Origin: Pirellulaceae bacterium
Lineage (GTDB): Bacteria > Planctomycetota > Planctomycetia > Pirellulales > Pirellulaceae
DNA length: 64,000 nt
Direction: 5' to 3'
NCBI GenBank assembly: GCA_023382975.1
Contig: JAHDXO010000027.1
Coordinates: forward strand, 1-64,000
Shown here: piece by piece, positions 8,324 through 16,470 of the stretch
Numbering within the stretch: the stretch's first letter is position 1
Layout of the letters: each line of letters starts with the position of its first letter
Notes under the pieces: model-generated
Told to the model about the DNA's origin: nothing
The model's database searches: none
What the model saw: only the letters and a program-made list of their open reading frames with translations
Position numbers and translations under genes: made by a program

Positions 8324-10126
8324 TTACTGATTGGCCAGGATCAGCTTGGCCAGCCGCTCTCGCGCCTGTTGGTAGGCTGCCGGATCGCGGTTCCAGTCGA
8401 ACCAAGTTGTGGCGATCGTGGCGACGATTGCTTCGGCCTGCTCCCCGCGTCCAGCTCGCCGGAGAATCGCCAGGTATTCGTAGTCCTCGATCGCGTCGCG
8501 CAGGGCCTTCAACCTCAGACTGGGCGCGATTCCCTCGTACCCCACCGCGCGGCCGGGATACAGTAGACTTCCTTCGCCATTGTACAAGGCTCCGCGCCCG
8601 TCGACGCGGCGATCCAGCGTCTTGGGATCCGTCCAGGGATCATCGACCCCGCGCCAGTACGACATCCCGCCCCAATACAGAAGCCCCGAGATTCCATATC
8701 TCCATGCGATCCAAGTTGGCGCACGGTAATTCAGCAGCGGGTAGTCCGTATGCCACCAGGGAGTCGGCTGTCCCTGACACAAAGCTGTATAGGTCCAGAT
8801 GGTCTCGCCCAACGCTTGACGCGCCGCGGCGCTCTCGGGTCGGTGTAGCGAAAACAGCGGGCACCAGATGTCCACGGCTCCGTAAAGATCGCCCCAGGCT
8901 GCGTCTTGGGTCCAAGTCTGCTCGACCACCAGCACTTTCGCGACCGCCGAGTTCGGCACTGGCTCCGAGGCCCCGAGACCCGGCTGCTGATTCGTCTGCA
9001 CCGGGACACGGTTCCGGATTGCGCAGCCCCACCGCTGGACGTAGCGATAGGCTTCCTCGTCGTTCGGTTCGTCTTTCAGATAGATGTAGAACACAATCTG
9101 AGGGCGATCCAAACGCGCGGCGGCATCGTCCCACGCCGCTAACCAAGCATGCAGTCGGTCGCGTTCGGCCTCCGTATCCTGGACTGCCGTGCGCGGATGC
9201 GGGATGGCAATCGCGTTGACGTGGTACTGATCCACGAAGGTGCGCAACGACTGGATCTGTTCCTCCGGAATGTGGAATTCGCCATCGGTTCCCGCCACTG
9301 GAGCCAGAGGGCCGGGCGGGGTGGCGTTGATGCGATGTTCGCTCAACAGACGCGCGCATTGCTCGTCCACCGCAGCCCAATCCGCTGGCTCCGGCTCTTT
9401 GCCGGCCTGAGCCCGCTGGCGATAATAGCCGCGCATCCGCTCGGCGGGCGACCCAAACGCGGTGACCAGCGTCGAGACTCGAGGAAGATCGAAGTCCCAG
9501 ACTTCCAGCGCGACGGGGATGGCGACCGATTGCCCGTCGCCAGCCGTCAGCCGCCATGTGCCTCGGTACTCGCCGGCCGCAGTTCCCGGCGGGACGTACA
9601 CATCGATCCAAAATCCGTGCGTCTGGTCTGCCGGCAGATCGAACGGCACGGCAACAAACCGCGTCTGGATGGCATTCGTTTGCCCCGGCGAAACGCTGGC
9701 GAGTGCATCGTCCGCCCCTGTCGCCGAATTGCCCGAACCGGAATCGAGGAACGGAATCAGCGCATCGGGATACCAGCCCGGGCGGAAATCCTGGTTGCGA
9801 TACGTGGCGTCGGTCAGATGCAACTGGTGCTGACGGAATCGCCGCGCGTGGTCGGCTCGCCAAACAGCACCGTCGGGGCCCGAAAGGTCAGCCGTATGCA
9901 AATCGATCCCGGCGACGGGTAGGTCGGAACGCATCAAGATCTGGCAACTCTCCCATTCCCCCCGCGCCGCACTCAGCCGCACCGCGACCGACTCGCCCGC
10001 CGGATCGTCGCGCAACACCCGCCGCGTTTCCGTCACCGCCCAAACGTGCCATTCGGCATCGGCGGTCGACGCGGCCAATGCCCAGCCGACAACCACAAGC
10101 CCCAGGAAAAACTTTGCGTTCATCAT
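8324..10126 (-). CDS. Secreted DUF4091 (GH123-like) protein
   Basis: 600 residues with a clear signal peptide at residues 1-20 (hydrophobic FFLGLVVVGWALAA, cleavage near ADAEW). The C-terminal part has the DUF4091 hallmark LRDAIEDYEYLAILRR. The centre has Trp/Tyr-rich beta/alpha-barrel segments (WGGMSYWRGVDDPW, CQGQPTPWWHTDYP). Known of the family: DUF4091 domains sit at the C-terminus of glycoside hydrolase 123-like proteins that act on N-acetyl-hexosaminides, but activity is proven for few members. The ATG at 10126 (followed at once by a second ATG) is chosen because AAGGAG lies just upstream. The frame is open further upstream. It is divergent from the MMPL exporter, so the 324-bp region between them should carry both promoters. 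Confidence 0.85.
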   Translation of the reverse strand: MMNAKFFLGLVVVGWALAASTADAEWHVWAVTETRRVLRDDPAGESVAVRLSAARGEWESCQILMRSDLPVAGIDLHTADLSGPDGAVWRADHARRFRQHQLHLTDATYRNQDFRPGWYPDALIPFLDSGSGNSATGADDALASVSPGQTNAIQTRFVAVPFDLPADQTHGFWIDVYVPPGTAAGEYRGTWRLTAGDGQSVAIPVALEVWDFDLPRVSTLVTAFGSPAERMRGYYRQRAQAGKEPEPADWAAVDEQCARLLSEHRINATPPGPLAPVAGTDGEFHIPEEQIQSLRTFVDQYHVNAIAIPHPRTAVQDTEAERDRLHAWLAAWDDAAARLDRPQIVFYIYLKDEPNDEEAYRYVQRWGCAIRNRVPVQTNQQPGLGASEPVPNSAVAKVLVVEQTWTQDAAWGDLYGAVDIWCPLFSLHRPESAAARQALGETIWTYTALCQGQPTPWWHTDYPLLNYRAPTWIAWRYGISGLLYWGGMSYWRGVDDPWTDPKTLDRRVDGRGALYNGEGSLLYPGRAVGYEGIAPSLRLKALRDAIEDYEYLAILRRAGRGEQAEAIVATIATTWFDWNRDPAAYQQARERLAKLILANQ

Positions 10127-10450
10127 TGGTCTCCTTGTCCACCGACAGCGGAATTCGCTCCGAATCCGGGAACGAGACAAGCACTGGGCCAAGACGCGCG
10201 GTGCCCATCCAGTATTCGGATCCAACTACGATTATCGTACCCACGCTCGCCCCCGAGATCATTGGGGGCTGGAACAAAGTGCATGTTCATGGCGATAATC
10301 ACGCACTTTGCGGCTGTGACGAGATGGGACAGTCAACCTCGCGACGAACGGTGATTCCGGGGATTTGGCAGTTCCGAGTTGCAGCCAGTCCCGCTTGGTC
10401 GCAGTCTCTCCCGGCCTCGCAACGAACCCCATAATCCCCATAGACTATCG
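10127..10450. other. Divergent intergenic region with an inverted repeat
   Basis: No gene is visible. It should carry the promoters of the DUF4091 gene (minus) and the MMPL gene (plus). An 8-bp perfect inverted repeat, CAAAGTGC at 10275-10282 and GCACTTTG at 10303-10310, has a 20-bp spacer, about two helical turns centre to centre. It could be an operator, but a single instance gives little support. Confidence 0.35.
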
Positions 10451-12853
10451 ATGACCAAACGGTCCTTTTTCCAACGCTACGATCGCTGGATTTGCGTGAC
10501 TGCCCTATTGCTCACCCCGGTATTGCTTCACCAGGCGTATCAGGTGATGCAGTCCAGCAACAACAACGTCGTCGACTGGCTGCCAAAGAGTTTTCAGCAG
10601 ACCACGGACCTGTATTGGTTCAACGAGCGGTTTGGCATCGACGCGATCATGGTCATCAGTTGGCCGGGGTGTACGCTGAACGACCAGCGGTTGGATTTGC
10701 TGGAACAGCGCATGCTTGCTCTCCAGGGCCCCGGCAAGAACGGTTCGCCCAAGCCGCTGTTCCGACGGGTATTCACCGGTCGCAGCACGTTGCGCCAACT
10801 CAGTGAGCCGCCGCTGGACATGCCGCGGGAGACAGCCATCCAGCGCATGCAAGGCTGGCTCGTGGGAGCGGACGGTTTGTCGACCTGCGTGGTCGGTTTC
10901 CTTTCCCACGAAGGCTGGTGGGACCGCCATGCGACCATCGGCGCCGTCGCCGCGATCGCTCGCGAAATCGGCGTCGACCGCCAGTCGTTGCGGCTGGGCG
11001 GCCCGGCCGTCGACAGTGTCGCGATCGACCAAGTCAGCCAGCAGTGGCTGGCCCCGCTCGGGTTGGCCAGCGGGTTGCTGGGCATTGTGCTGGCTTGGTT
11101 CTGCCTGAGACAGGTCCGGTTGGTGGCCCCCGTTTTTCTGTACGCGGCCTTTCTTTGGATCGCCAGTCTGGCTGCCGTCGAGTTGTTCGGGTCGAGCATG
11201 GACGCCGTGATGACGGTCATGCCGGCCTTGGTTTATGTCTTGGCCGTCTCATCGGCGATCCACATGACCGGCTACTACCGCCGAGTCCTGCGGGAGCAAC
11301 CGGGGCGATGCGCCGCCACGGCCGCGGTCAAGATGGGCTGGGCGCCTTGCACCGCGGCGGCCATGACCACGGCCTTGGGACTCGGGTCGCTGATGGTCAG
11401 CCAAGTGGTCCCGATCCGAAAATTCGGTTTTTACGCCGCGTTGGGCACGCTGCTGGCCCTTGGTTTTTTGTTCCTGCTCTGGCCCGCATTGCTCACTTGG
11501 TTCGGCCCGCGGTCCGGCAATCGCAGCCCGAACGACCGCAGCGGATCGGGTGCCGACCGGACTGGGTTACGTGACGCCGAGGCTTCTGCTGCCGATGCGA
11601 ACTGCCGGGCACGCGTCCCTTGGTGGCAAGGTTGGCTCGATTGCGCGGTGTCGCAATGGCTGGTGATCCTGCTGCTGGTGGCCGTCTCCATGGTTGTCCT
11701 GGCGGCCGGAATCGTGCGGTTGCGGGCGTCGGTGGGACTCCGCGATCTTTTTTCGCTGCGTTCCCAGGTACTGCGCGACTATGCTTGGCTAGAGCAGAAT
11801 ATCGGACCTTTGATTCCCGTCGAAGTCGTGCTGCGTTTTCCACAACCTGATTCGAGCGATCCGCGCGAGATGCTTGACCGCATGCTGCTGGTCGAGCGGA
11901 TTCGCCGCCAGATCCACGAAATGCCGGCGGTCGGCGGCACCATCGCCGCCAGCAGCTTCGTGCCCGACGTGCCAAGCGGGCGCACCGTCCGCAGCGTCGG
12001 CCGGCGGGCCGTGATTGCTCGTTATCTGGTCGAGAACCGGCAGCAGTTGGCCAATTTGGGATTTTTGCACGAAGACCACACCAGACCGGACGGAACGCTC
12101 GCCGAGGCGGTCACCGAGGAGCAATGGCGGATCAGCGGGCGGATCGAGGCGCTCAGCAACTTGGACTACGCCTCGTTGCTGGCGGAGTTCACCGAGGCTG
12201 TTCGCCAGATGCTGGACCAGGACGAAGCCGCTCGCCGCTTGGGCGTCACGGAAAACATCAGCGGCGGAGTGTTCCTGGTCGCGATGGCTCAGCAGCGGTT
12301 GCTGTGGGACTTGGCCGAGAGCTTTGCCTTAGCCTTTGTAATGATCTCGATCGCGATGATGGTGCTGACCCGCAGCCTGTCGATTGGCATGTTGGCGATG
12401 ATCCCCAATGTCTTCCCCGTGCTGCTGATTCTTGGCTTGATGGGCTGGGGAGGCATGCCGGTGGACGTGGGGACGATGATGACGGCCTGCGTGGCCTTGG
12501 GCATCGCGGTCGACGACACGTCGCACTTTCTGACATGGTATCGACGGGCGATGGCGGAAGGGCACGACCACCGCTCCGCCCTGCGGGAAGCCTACCGGCA
12601 CTGCGCGACACCGATGCTGCAAACCTCGTTGATCTGCGGGCTGGGGATGTTGGTGTTTGCGCTCAGTCCCTTCATGCCCGCGGCGCGTTTCGCGTGGCTC
12701 ATGTTCGCGCTCTTGAACGCCGCGCTGGCCGCCGATCTGCTCATCCTGCCCGCCCTGCTCGCCTCACCCCTGGGCCGCTTGCTGGTATCCCGGGTCAACC
12801 GGGCCAGTGCCGATCCGGACGCCGAGGCCAGGGGTGGAATTCTGCACCATTGA
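10451..12853 (+). CDS. MMPL/RND-family exporter
   Basis: 800 residues with about 12 predicted membrane helices in the two-repeat RND plan. There is one N-terminal helix (residues 12-30), an extracytoplasmic loop, five helices (about 200-360), a linker, a seventh helix, a second loop, and five helices near the C-terminus. The second repeat has the MMPL/SSD motif VALGIAVDDTSHFLTWYRRA, with Asp residues in the helix as expected for proton coupling. Members move lipids, hopanoids or hydrophobic compounds across or out of the inner membrane. The substrate here cannot be told. No membrane-fusion or outer-membrane partner is adjacent. The frame is open upstream to 10379, but the ATG at 10451 sits directly before the cytoplasmic lead and first helix. 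Confidence 0.88.
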   Translation: MTKRSFFQRYDRWICVTALLLTPVLLHQAYQVMQSSNNNVVDWLPKSFQQTTDLYWFNERFGIDAIMVISWPGCTLNDQRLDLLEQRMLALQGPGKNGSPKPLFRRVFTGRSTLRQLSEPPLDMPRETAIQRMQGWLVGADGLSTCVVGFLSHEGWWDRHATIGAVAAIAREIGVDRQSLRLGGPAVDSVAIDQVSQQWLAPLGLASGLLGIVLAWFCLRQVRLVAPVFLYAAFLWIASLAAVELFGSSMDAVMTVMPALVYVLAVSSAIHMTGYYRRVLREQPGRCAATAAVKMGWAPCTAAAMTTALGLGSLMVSQVVPIRKFGFYAALGTLLALGFLFLLWPALLTWFGPRSGNRSPNDRSGSGADRTGLRDAEASAADANCRARVPWWQGWLDCAVSQWLVILLLVAVSMVVLAAGIVRLRASVGLRDLFSLRSQVLRDYAWLEQNIGPLIPVEVVLRFPQPDSSDPREMLDRMLLVERIRRQIHEMPAVGGTIAASSFVPDVPSGRTVRSVGRRAVIARYLVENRQQLANLGFLHEDHTRPDGTLAEAVTEEQWRISGRIEALSNLDYASLLAEFTEAVRQMLDQDEAARRLGVTENISGGVFLVAMAQQRLLWDLAESFALAFVMISIAMMVLTRSLSIGMLAMIPNVFPVLLILGLMGWGGMPVDVGTMMTACVALGIAVDDTSHFLTWYRRAMAEGHDHRSALREAYRHCATPMLQTSLICGLGMLVFALSPFMPAARFAWLMFALLNAALAADLLILPALLASPLGRLLVSRVNRASADPDAEARGGILHH

Positions 12854-12949
12854 TCCAGGACAGGAAGACGGCCAATGGATAGGTGACCAGGAGCAGGACG
12901 ACGGTCGAGCCAAGTTCGCCGAGAGCGATCATGCGTCTGTCCAGCATTC

Positions 12950-12974
12950 GGCGGCCCGCTGTTCGAGGGCCGCC
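12950..12974. terminator. GC-rich hairpin between convergent genes
   Basis: GGCGGCCC at 12950-12957 and GGGCCGCC at 12967-12974 form a perfect 8-bp stem with a 9-nt loop. It lies between the 3' ends of the MMPL gene (plus) and the HEAT-like gene (minus), where a shared terminator is expected. There is no U-tract on either strand. Confidence 0.45.
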
Positions 12975-12987
12975 TGGTTGCGGCGCC

Positions 12988-14154
12988 TTATGGGATCACG
13001 ACGATTCCGCCCGCGATGATCTCGTGGAGATTCAACCGGTCCACGGGCCGTGCGGTGGCCGTGTCGCCGATGACGCCGAGCACTTCCATTTCGCCGATCC
13101 GTCGATATCCGTCCGCGTGAGGCCGGTAGACGTGCAGTCGCACGCCCGGTTCGACCTTCGAATGCGCGGGCAGTCGGATCTGCACCTGCTGGAGTTTTTC
13201 GTCCACGACCATCTCGGCTCGTGGCGCGTCGGTACGGCGATCCCCGCGGGCAGCCGCCTCGGTCGGCTGGGCTGTCTGGTGCAGCGCCGCCTGGACCGTC
13301 GCTTTGTCCAGCGTCTGAGGAACCGATCGGCTCGCCAATCGCAGCGACGTGCTGGCCTGTAGTTCGGCGGGTGTGTCGTCGGGCATGTCCGGCGGCATGT
13401 CGTCCGGCGATGGATTTCGGGGTGGATTTTCGGGGTCGGCCGGCGTTGGCACGTTGGGTGTCTCGATGGCGCCCGGACCTTCCGTGCCTTCGATCGTTCC
13501 CGGGCCGGTTTCGTCTTCCATCTCCGGCGGCATTCCGTAACCGGGGCAGCAGACGGCCAGCGCGTCGGCAGCCGCCTCGCGTACCCGCTCGGATGGTTCG
13601 AGCGGACAACCATGGTCGTCGACCTCGTAGGCAAGTTCCGCAAGCTGTTGCGAAATCTTGGGGTTGCAGCAGCTCTTCTGCTTACAGTTGCTGCATCGCT
13701 CGCCCTTGGCAGCATCGGCAACCGCGTTGACGGTCTCGAGCCTGACGTCCTCGGTGCAATCCCCCATGGCGGCGACCAGCGCCTCGGTGACTTTCCCATC
13801 CTGGTCGTAGCAACCGCAGCCGATCGAAGTCAGATACTTTACGGCTTTGATCTTCTGCGGCTTCAAGTCTTCGGCCTGCTTGATCTCGGCGGCCGCCTTG
13901 ATCGCGGGGACATCGGACTCGAGGTTCGCCGGATCCGCCAGCGCCTTCAGCGGCGGCTCACGCTCCCGCTGCGGATTGTTGCCGCGCCGGTTGCTCATCG
14001 AGTCGCGGGCACGTTGCATGGCCTGCGGGATCCCCAGAAAGCTCCAAAGCGTCGGCGGCGCCGGTGTCGGCGTGGTCGGCAATTGGGCTTGCGCCGTGCC
14101 AGGGCCAACCAAACAGAGAGCGACCAAGACGATCGCAAGCTTTCGGAACGTCAT
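12988..14154 (-). CDS. Secreted Cys-rich HEAT-repeat-like protein
   Basis: 388 residues. The signal peptide is MTFRKLAIVLVALCLVGPGTAQA. Residues of about 60-195 form helical repeats (PQKIKAVKYLTSIGCGCYD, VTEALVAAMGDCTEDVRLETV, SERVREAAADALAVCCPGYG) with unusually many Cys residues, including CSNCKQKSCC. These could bind metal or form disulfides. A long Pro/Glu/Gly-rich segment follows, then a short beta-rich C-terminal domain (VQIRLPAHSKVEPGVRLHVYR) ending in a hydrophobic tail. The ATG at 14154 is preferred over the one nine bases upstream because GGAGG then sits at the normal distance. I know of similar proteins in other planctomycetes but of no assigned function. The neighbours suggest no pathway. 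Confidence 0.75.
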   Translation of the reverse strand: MTFRKLAIVLVALCLVGPGTAQAQLPTTPTPAPPTLWSFLGIPQAMQRARDSMSNRRGNNPQREREPPLKALADPANLESDVPAIKAAAEIKQAEDLKPQKIKAVKYLTSIGCGCYDQDGKVTEALVAAMGDCTEDVRLETVNAVADAAKGERCSNCKQKSCCNPKISQQLAELAYEVDDHGCPLEPSERVREAAADALAVCCPGYGMPPEMEDETGPGTIEGTEGPGAIETPNVPTPADPENPPRNPSPDDMPPDMPDDTPAELQASTSLRLASRSVPQTLDKATVQAALHQTAQPTEAAARGDRRTDAPRAEMVVDEKLQQVQIRLPAHSKVEPGVRLHVYRPHADGYRRIGEMEVLGVIGDTATARPVDRLNLHEIIAGGIVVIP

Positions 14155-14342
14155 GATTTCCATCCTCCCAACCGCAACACCGAATCAAACCGCGCAAGCG
14201 TGGCCCATCGCTACCACTACGATTCAAAGTCAGAATCGGCAAAATCGCTCGAACCCCGAAGAGGAAGTTCGCTGGCCGTCATCGCCAACCCAAGCTGCCT
14301 AACTTTCCTGACTGTTCATCCCGCATTTCGGCGCAGGGCGAA

Positions 14343-14383
14343 AACGCCAGCGAGGAGCTCCGTGGTCACGCCTCGCTGGCGTT
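14343..14383. terminator. 13-bp stem hairpin downstream of the DUF1559 gene
   Basis: AACGCCAGCGAGG at 14343-14355 and CCTCGCTGGCGTT at 14371-14383 pair perfectly around a 15-nt loop. It sits just past the 3' end of the minus-strand DUF1559 gene and upstream of the HEAT-like gene, in a 304-bp stretch (14155-14458) that holds no gene. It may be a terminator or one copy of a palindromic repeat family. Confidence 0.6.
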
Positions 14384-14458
14384 GCGGTTGTCAGACTGGG
14401 GGACGGGACGGCCGGAAGCCGCGTCTGCACGCGGGGTCAGTCGAAGGATGCCCGGCGG

Positions 14459-16087
14459 CTAATCGAACCTGACGGGTTGGCCATCGGCTACGGTGAAGCC
14501 GCGCATCAACATCGAAGGATCGATCTGGCTGGAAATGAACCGCACGCTACCATCGGCAAAGACCGCCGTGAATCCACCGACCCGCAATCCGACCAAGCCT
14601 TTGACGGGCTGCGTCGGGTCCGGCTCGAAATCCACCGGTCGAGTCCATTCGACGGCTAGATCGTCCCCGGCCTCGACCATGATGACCGAATTCGAGGTGC
14701 CGTCGGTGAAGGCACGCATGCTGCTTCCTGCCGGTGGTGTTCCGGCTTTTGTCGGCGCGATGAACGTCATGCCTTGGCCGCGGACGCCCAGGTAATTGGT
14801 CTTGCCGGGCGGTGCCAGACTGCCCGGTGCGCGGAAGACGTCCGGCATCTGCGCGATGAGCTGCCGATTGTGTGGACTGTCCCACGGTTCGTTCAATCGG
14901 AATTGTTCGTAAAGTTGCTGTTGCTCGACGTACGGCAGCAGGTGGACTCGCCAACTGAGCAGCGGCTTCCCTTCGGCGTCCGTGTTATACGCGGCTGGAA
15001 ACGCCCCGTGGGCGTCGTGGAAGATGTGCATGGCCCAGCCGAGCTGTTTCAGATTGTTCATCCCTTGGGTGCGCCGAGCCGCATCGCGCGCCGCCTGGAC
15101 CGCGGGCAACAACAGGGCAACCAGCACGCCGCTGGTAGCATAGTCGGCACTCAGTGTCACGACCAACTGATTGCCTGTCCGAGTTGGCCGCAGGCGGCCT
15201 TCGATGGTATTGGCGACGCGGACCATGTATCGCTGCATGGCCTGTTGTTCGGGGTCGTCGCCCGTGCCGGGCATCGATTCCAGTGCTTGCCCGAGCAGCA
15301 TCTGCTTGACGAACCCGAGTCCCTGCAGCAGGGTCGTCTCCAGCTTCTGAGCAGCGACTTCGTCGGTGGCGGTCAATTTGATGCCGCTCATCCGCTCGCG
15401 CGACAGATTCACGGCGACCATCACGGATTCCAACTGATTGGGCACTTCCAGGAGAGGCTGCAGCGGTGGCGGCAGCGGCGGTGCCTGGGCCGTCAATTGC
15501 TTGATCAGATCCCGGATCGGAGCGACCGCCAAGACCGCTGTGACGTCGTTTCGCATCGGCGTGCTGCGCAACGTTTGCAGCAGCGGGCTGTCCACCTCCC
15601 GCGCTGCGATCATTTCCAGCAGCATCGGCTCGGTGCCGACCAAGAGCGTTTGGGGGTCGATCTGGCAGAAGCTCGGTTCCATCGGCCGCAGCGCTCGCCG
15701 GTACGCGACTTGTCCGGCCGTCGCGGGCTCGGTCTGTTCCAGCCACTTGCCGGCCAACGGCTGCGGCTGACTGAACCGCAGAACCAAGCCCCAGTCGGGC
15801 GGTCCCTCGCCGCTCGGCGCGGCGGCGATGCCGATCGCCGTGTCGATCAACAGAGGATCGATGCCCATTTCCCGCTGCGCCGTGACCTGCATCACTTCCC
15901 ACGGCAGCAATTCCAGTTCGGGGGATCGCGTCAACCGCTCGGGATGCACTACCACGGCCGCCACGGCGCGTCCTGGGATGTGGGTCAGATCCAACGGCTC
16001 GGCAGTCTGACCGGCGGACGGGACGAGCAAGAAAACAACAGCCAGCCACAAGTGCCGTCCACGGGCAAGTCCATCGTTCGTCCACAT
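14459..16087 (-). CDS. Secreted DUF1559-type protein without prepilin leader
   Basis: 542 residues. The N-terminus is a conventional signal peptide (LWLAVVFLLVPSAGQTAEP) rather than the prepilin leader usual in this family. Residues of about 25-320 form an unassigned beta/alpha region. The rest is DUF1559-like: LLPAVQAARDAARRTQGMNNLKQLG, then HDAHGAFPA, LLPYVEQQQLYEQF, and the C-terminal ADGSVRFISSQID that marks the family. DUF1559 proteins are hugely expanded in planctomycetes, and their role is not established (pseudopilin-like or surface proteins). The ATG at 16087 is chosen because AGAGGAG precedes it and the signal peptide starts there. It is divergent from transketolase. Confidence 0.82.
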   Translation of the reverse strand: MWTNDGLARGRHLWLAVVFLLVPSAGQTAEPLDLTHIPGRAVAAVVVHPERLTRSPELELLPWEVMQVTAQREMGIDPLLIDTAIGIAAAPSGEGPPDWGLVLRFSQPQPLAGKWLEQTEPATAGQVAYRRALRPMEPSFCQIDPQTLLVGTEPMLLEMIAAREVDSPLLQTLRSTPMRNDVTAVLAVAPIRDLIKQLTAQAPPLPPPLQPLLEVPNQLESVMVAVNLSRERMSGIKLTATDEVAAQKLETTLLQGLGFVKQMLLGQALESMPGTGDDPEQQAMQRYMVRVANTIEGRLRPTRTGNQLVVTLSADYATSGVLVALLLPAVQAARDAARRTQGMNNLKQLGWAMHIFHDAHGAFPAAYNTDAEGKPLLSWRVHLLPYVEQQQLYEQFRLNEPWDSPHNRQLIAQMPDVFRAPGSLAPPGKTNYLGVRGQGMTFIAPTKAGTPPAGSSMRAFTDGTSNSVIMVEAGDDLAVEWTRPVDFEPDPTQPVKGLVGLRVGGFTAVFADGSVRFISSQIDPSMLMRGFTVADGQPVRFD

Positions 16088-16314
16088 GAAAACAACTCCT
16101 CTTTGAGGCCGAGATTTCGGCAGGACAAGATTCACCAAGAATCGAACATTGATTAGCATACCTTCCTCGACGGATTCCGTGAAAGAGGCAGGAGTCGTTC
16201 GCGGCAAGTCGCCGATCCCGCATTCAAGCGATACCCGAAATCTAGAGTTTGCAATGGATGTCACTCGCCCTGAATGCACGAAGACAAAGAGACGATCAGG
16301 TCATCTGCCATGCG

Positions 16315-16344
16315 TTGACGCATTGCGTTGCCCTCCGTTACACT
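16315..16344 (+). promoter_or_regulatory. Candidate sigma70-type promoter for transketolase
   Basis: TTGACG (16315-16320) is followed after 18 bp by TACACT (16339-16344). This matches the -35 and -10 consensus at 5/6 and 4/6 positions. It lies about 120 bp upstream of the tkt start, in the 383-bp region between the divergent DUF1559 and tkt genes. I see nothing else of note in that region. Confidence 0.5.
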
Positions 16345-16470
16345 TAGGCCGTTTGCGTCCGCGGACACTGGGGTGCCAGCGTGTGTCGTCAGCGAGCCCC
16401 CGGGGTTGGACAAGCCGCGATTTCACGTTTCCATCATCAAAGTAACCAGTTTCGCCAAGAGAACTTACGT

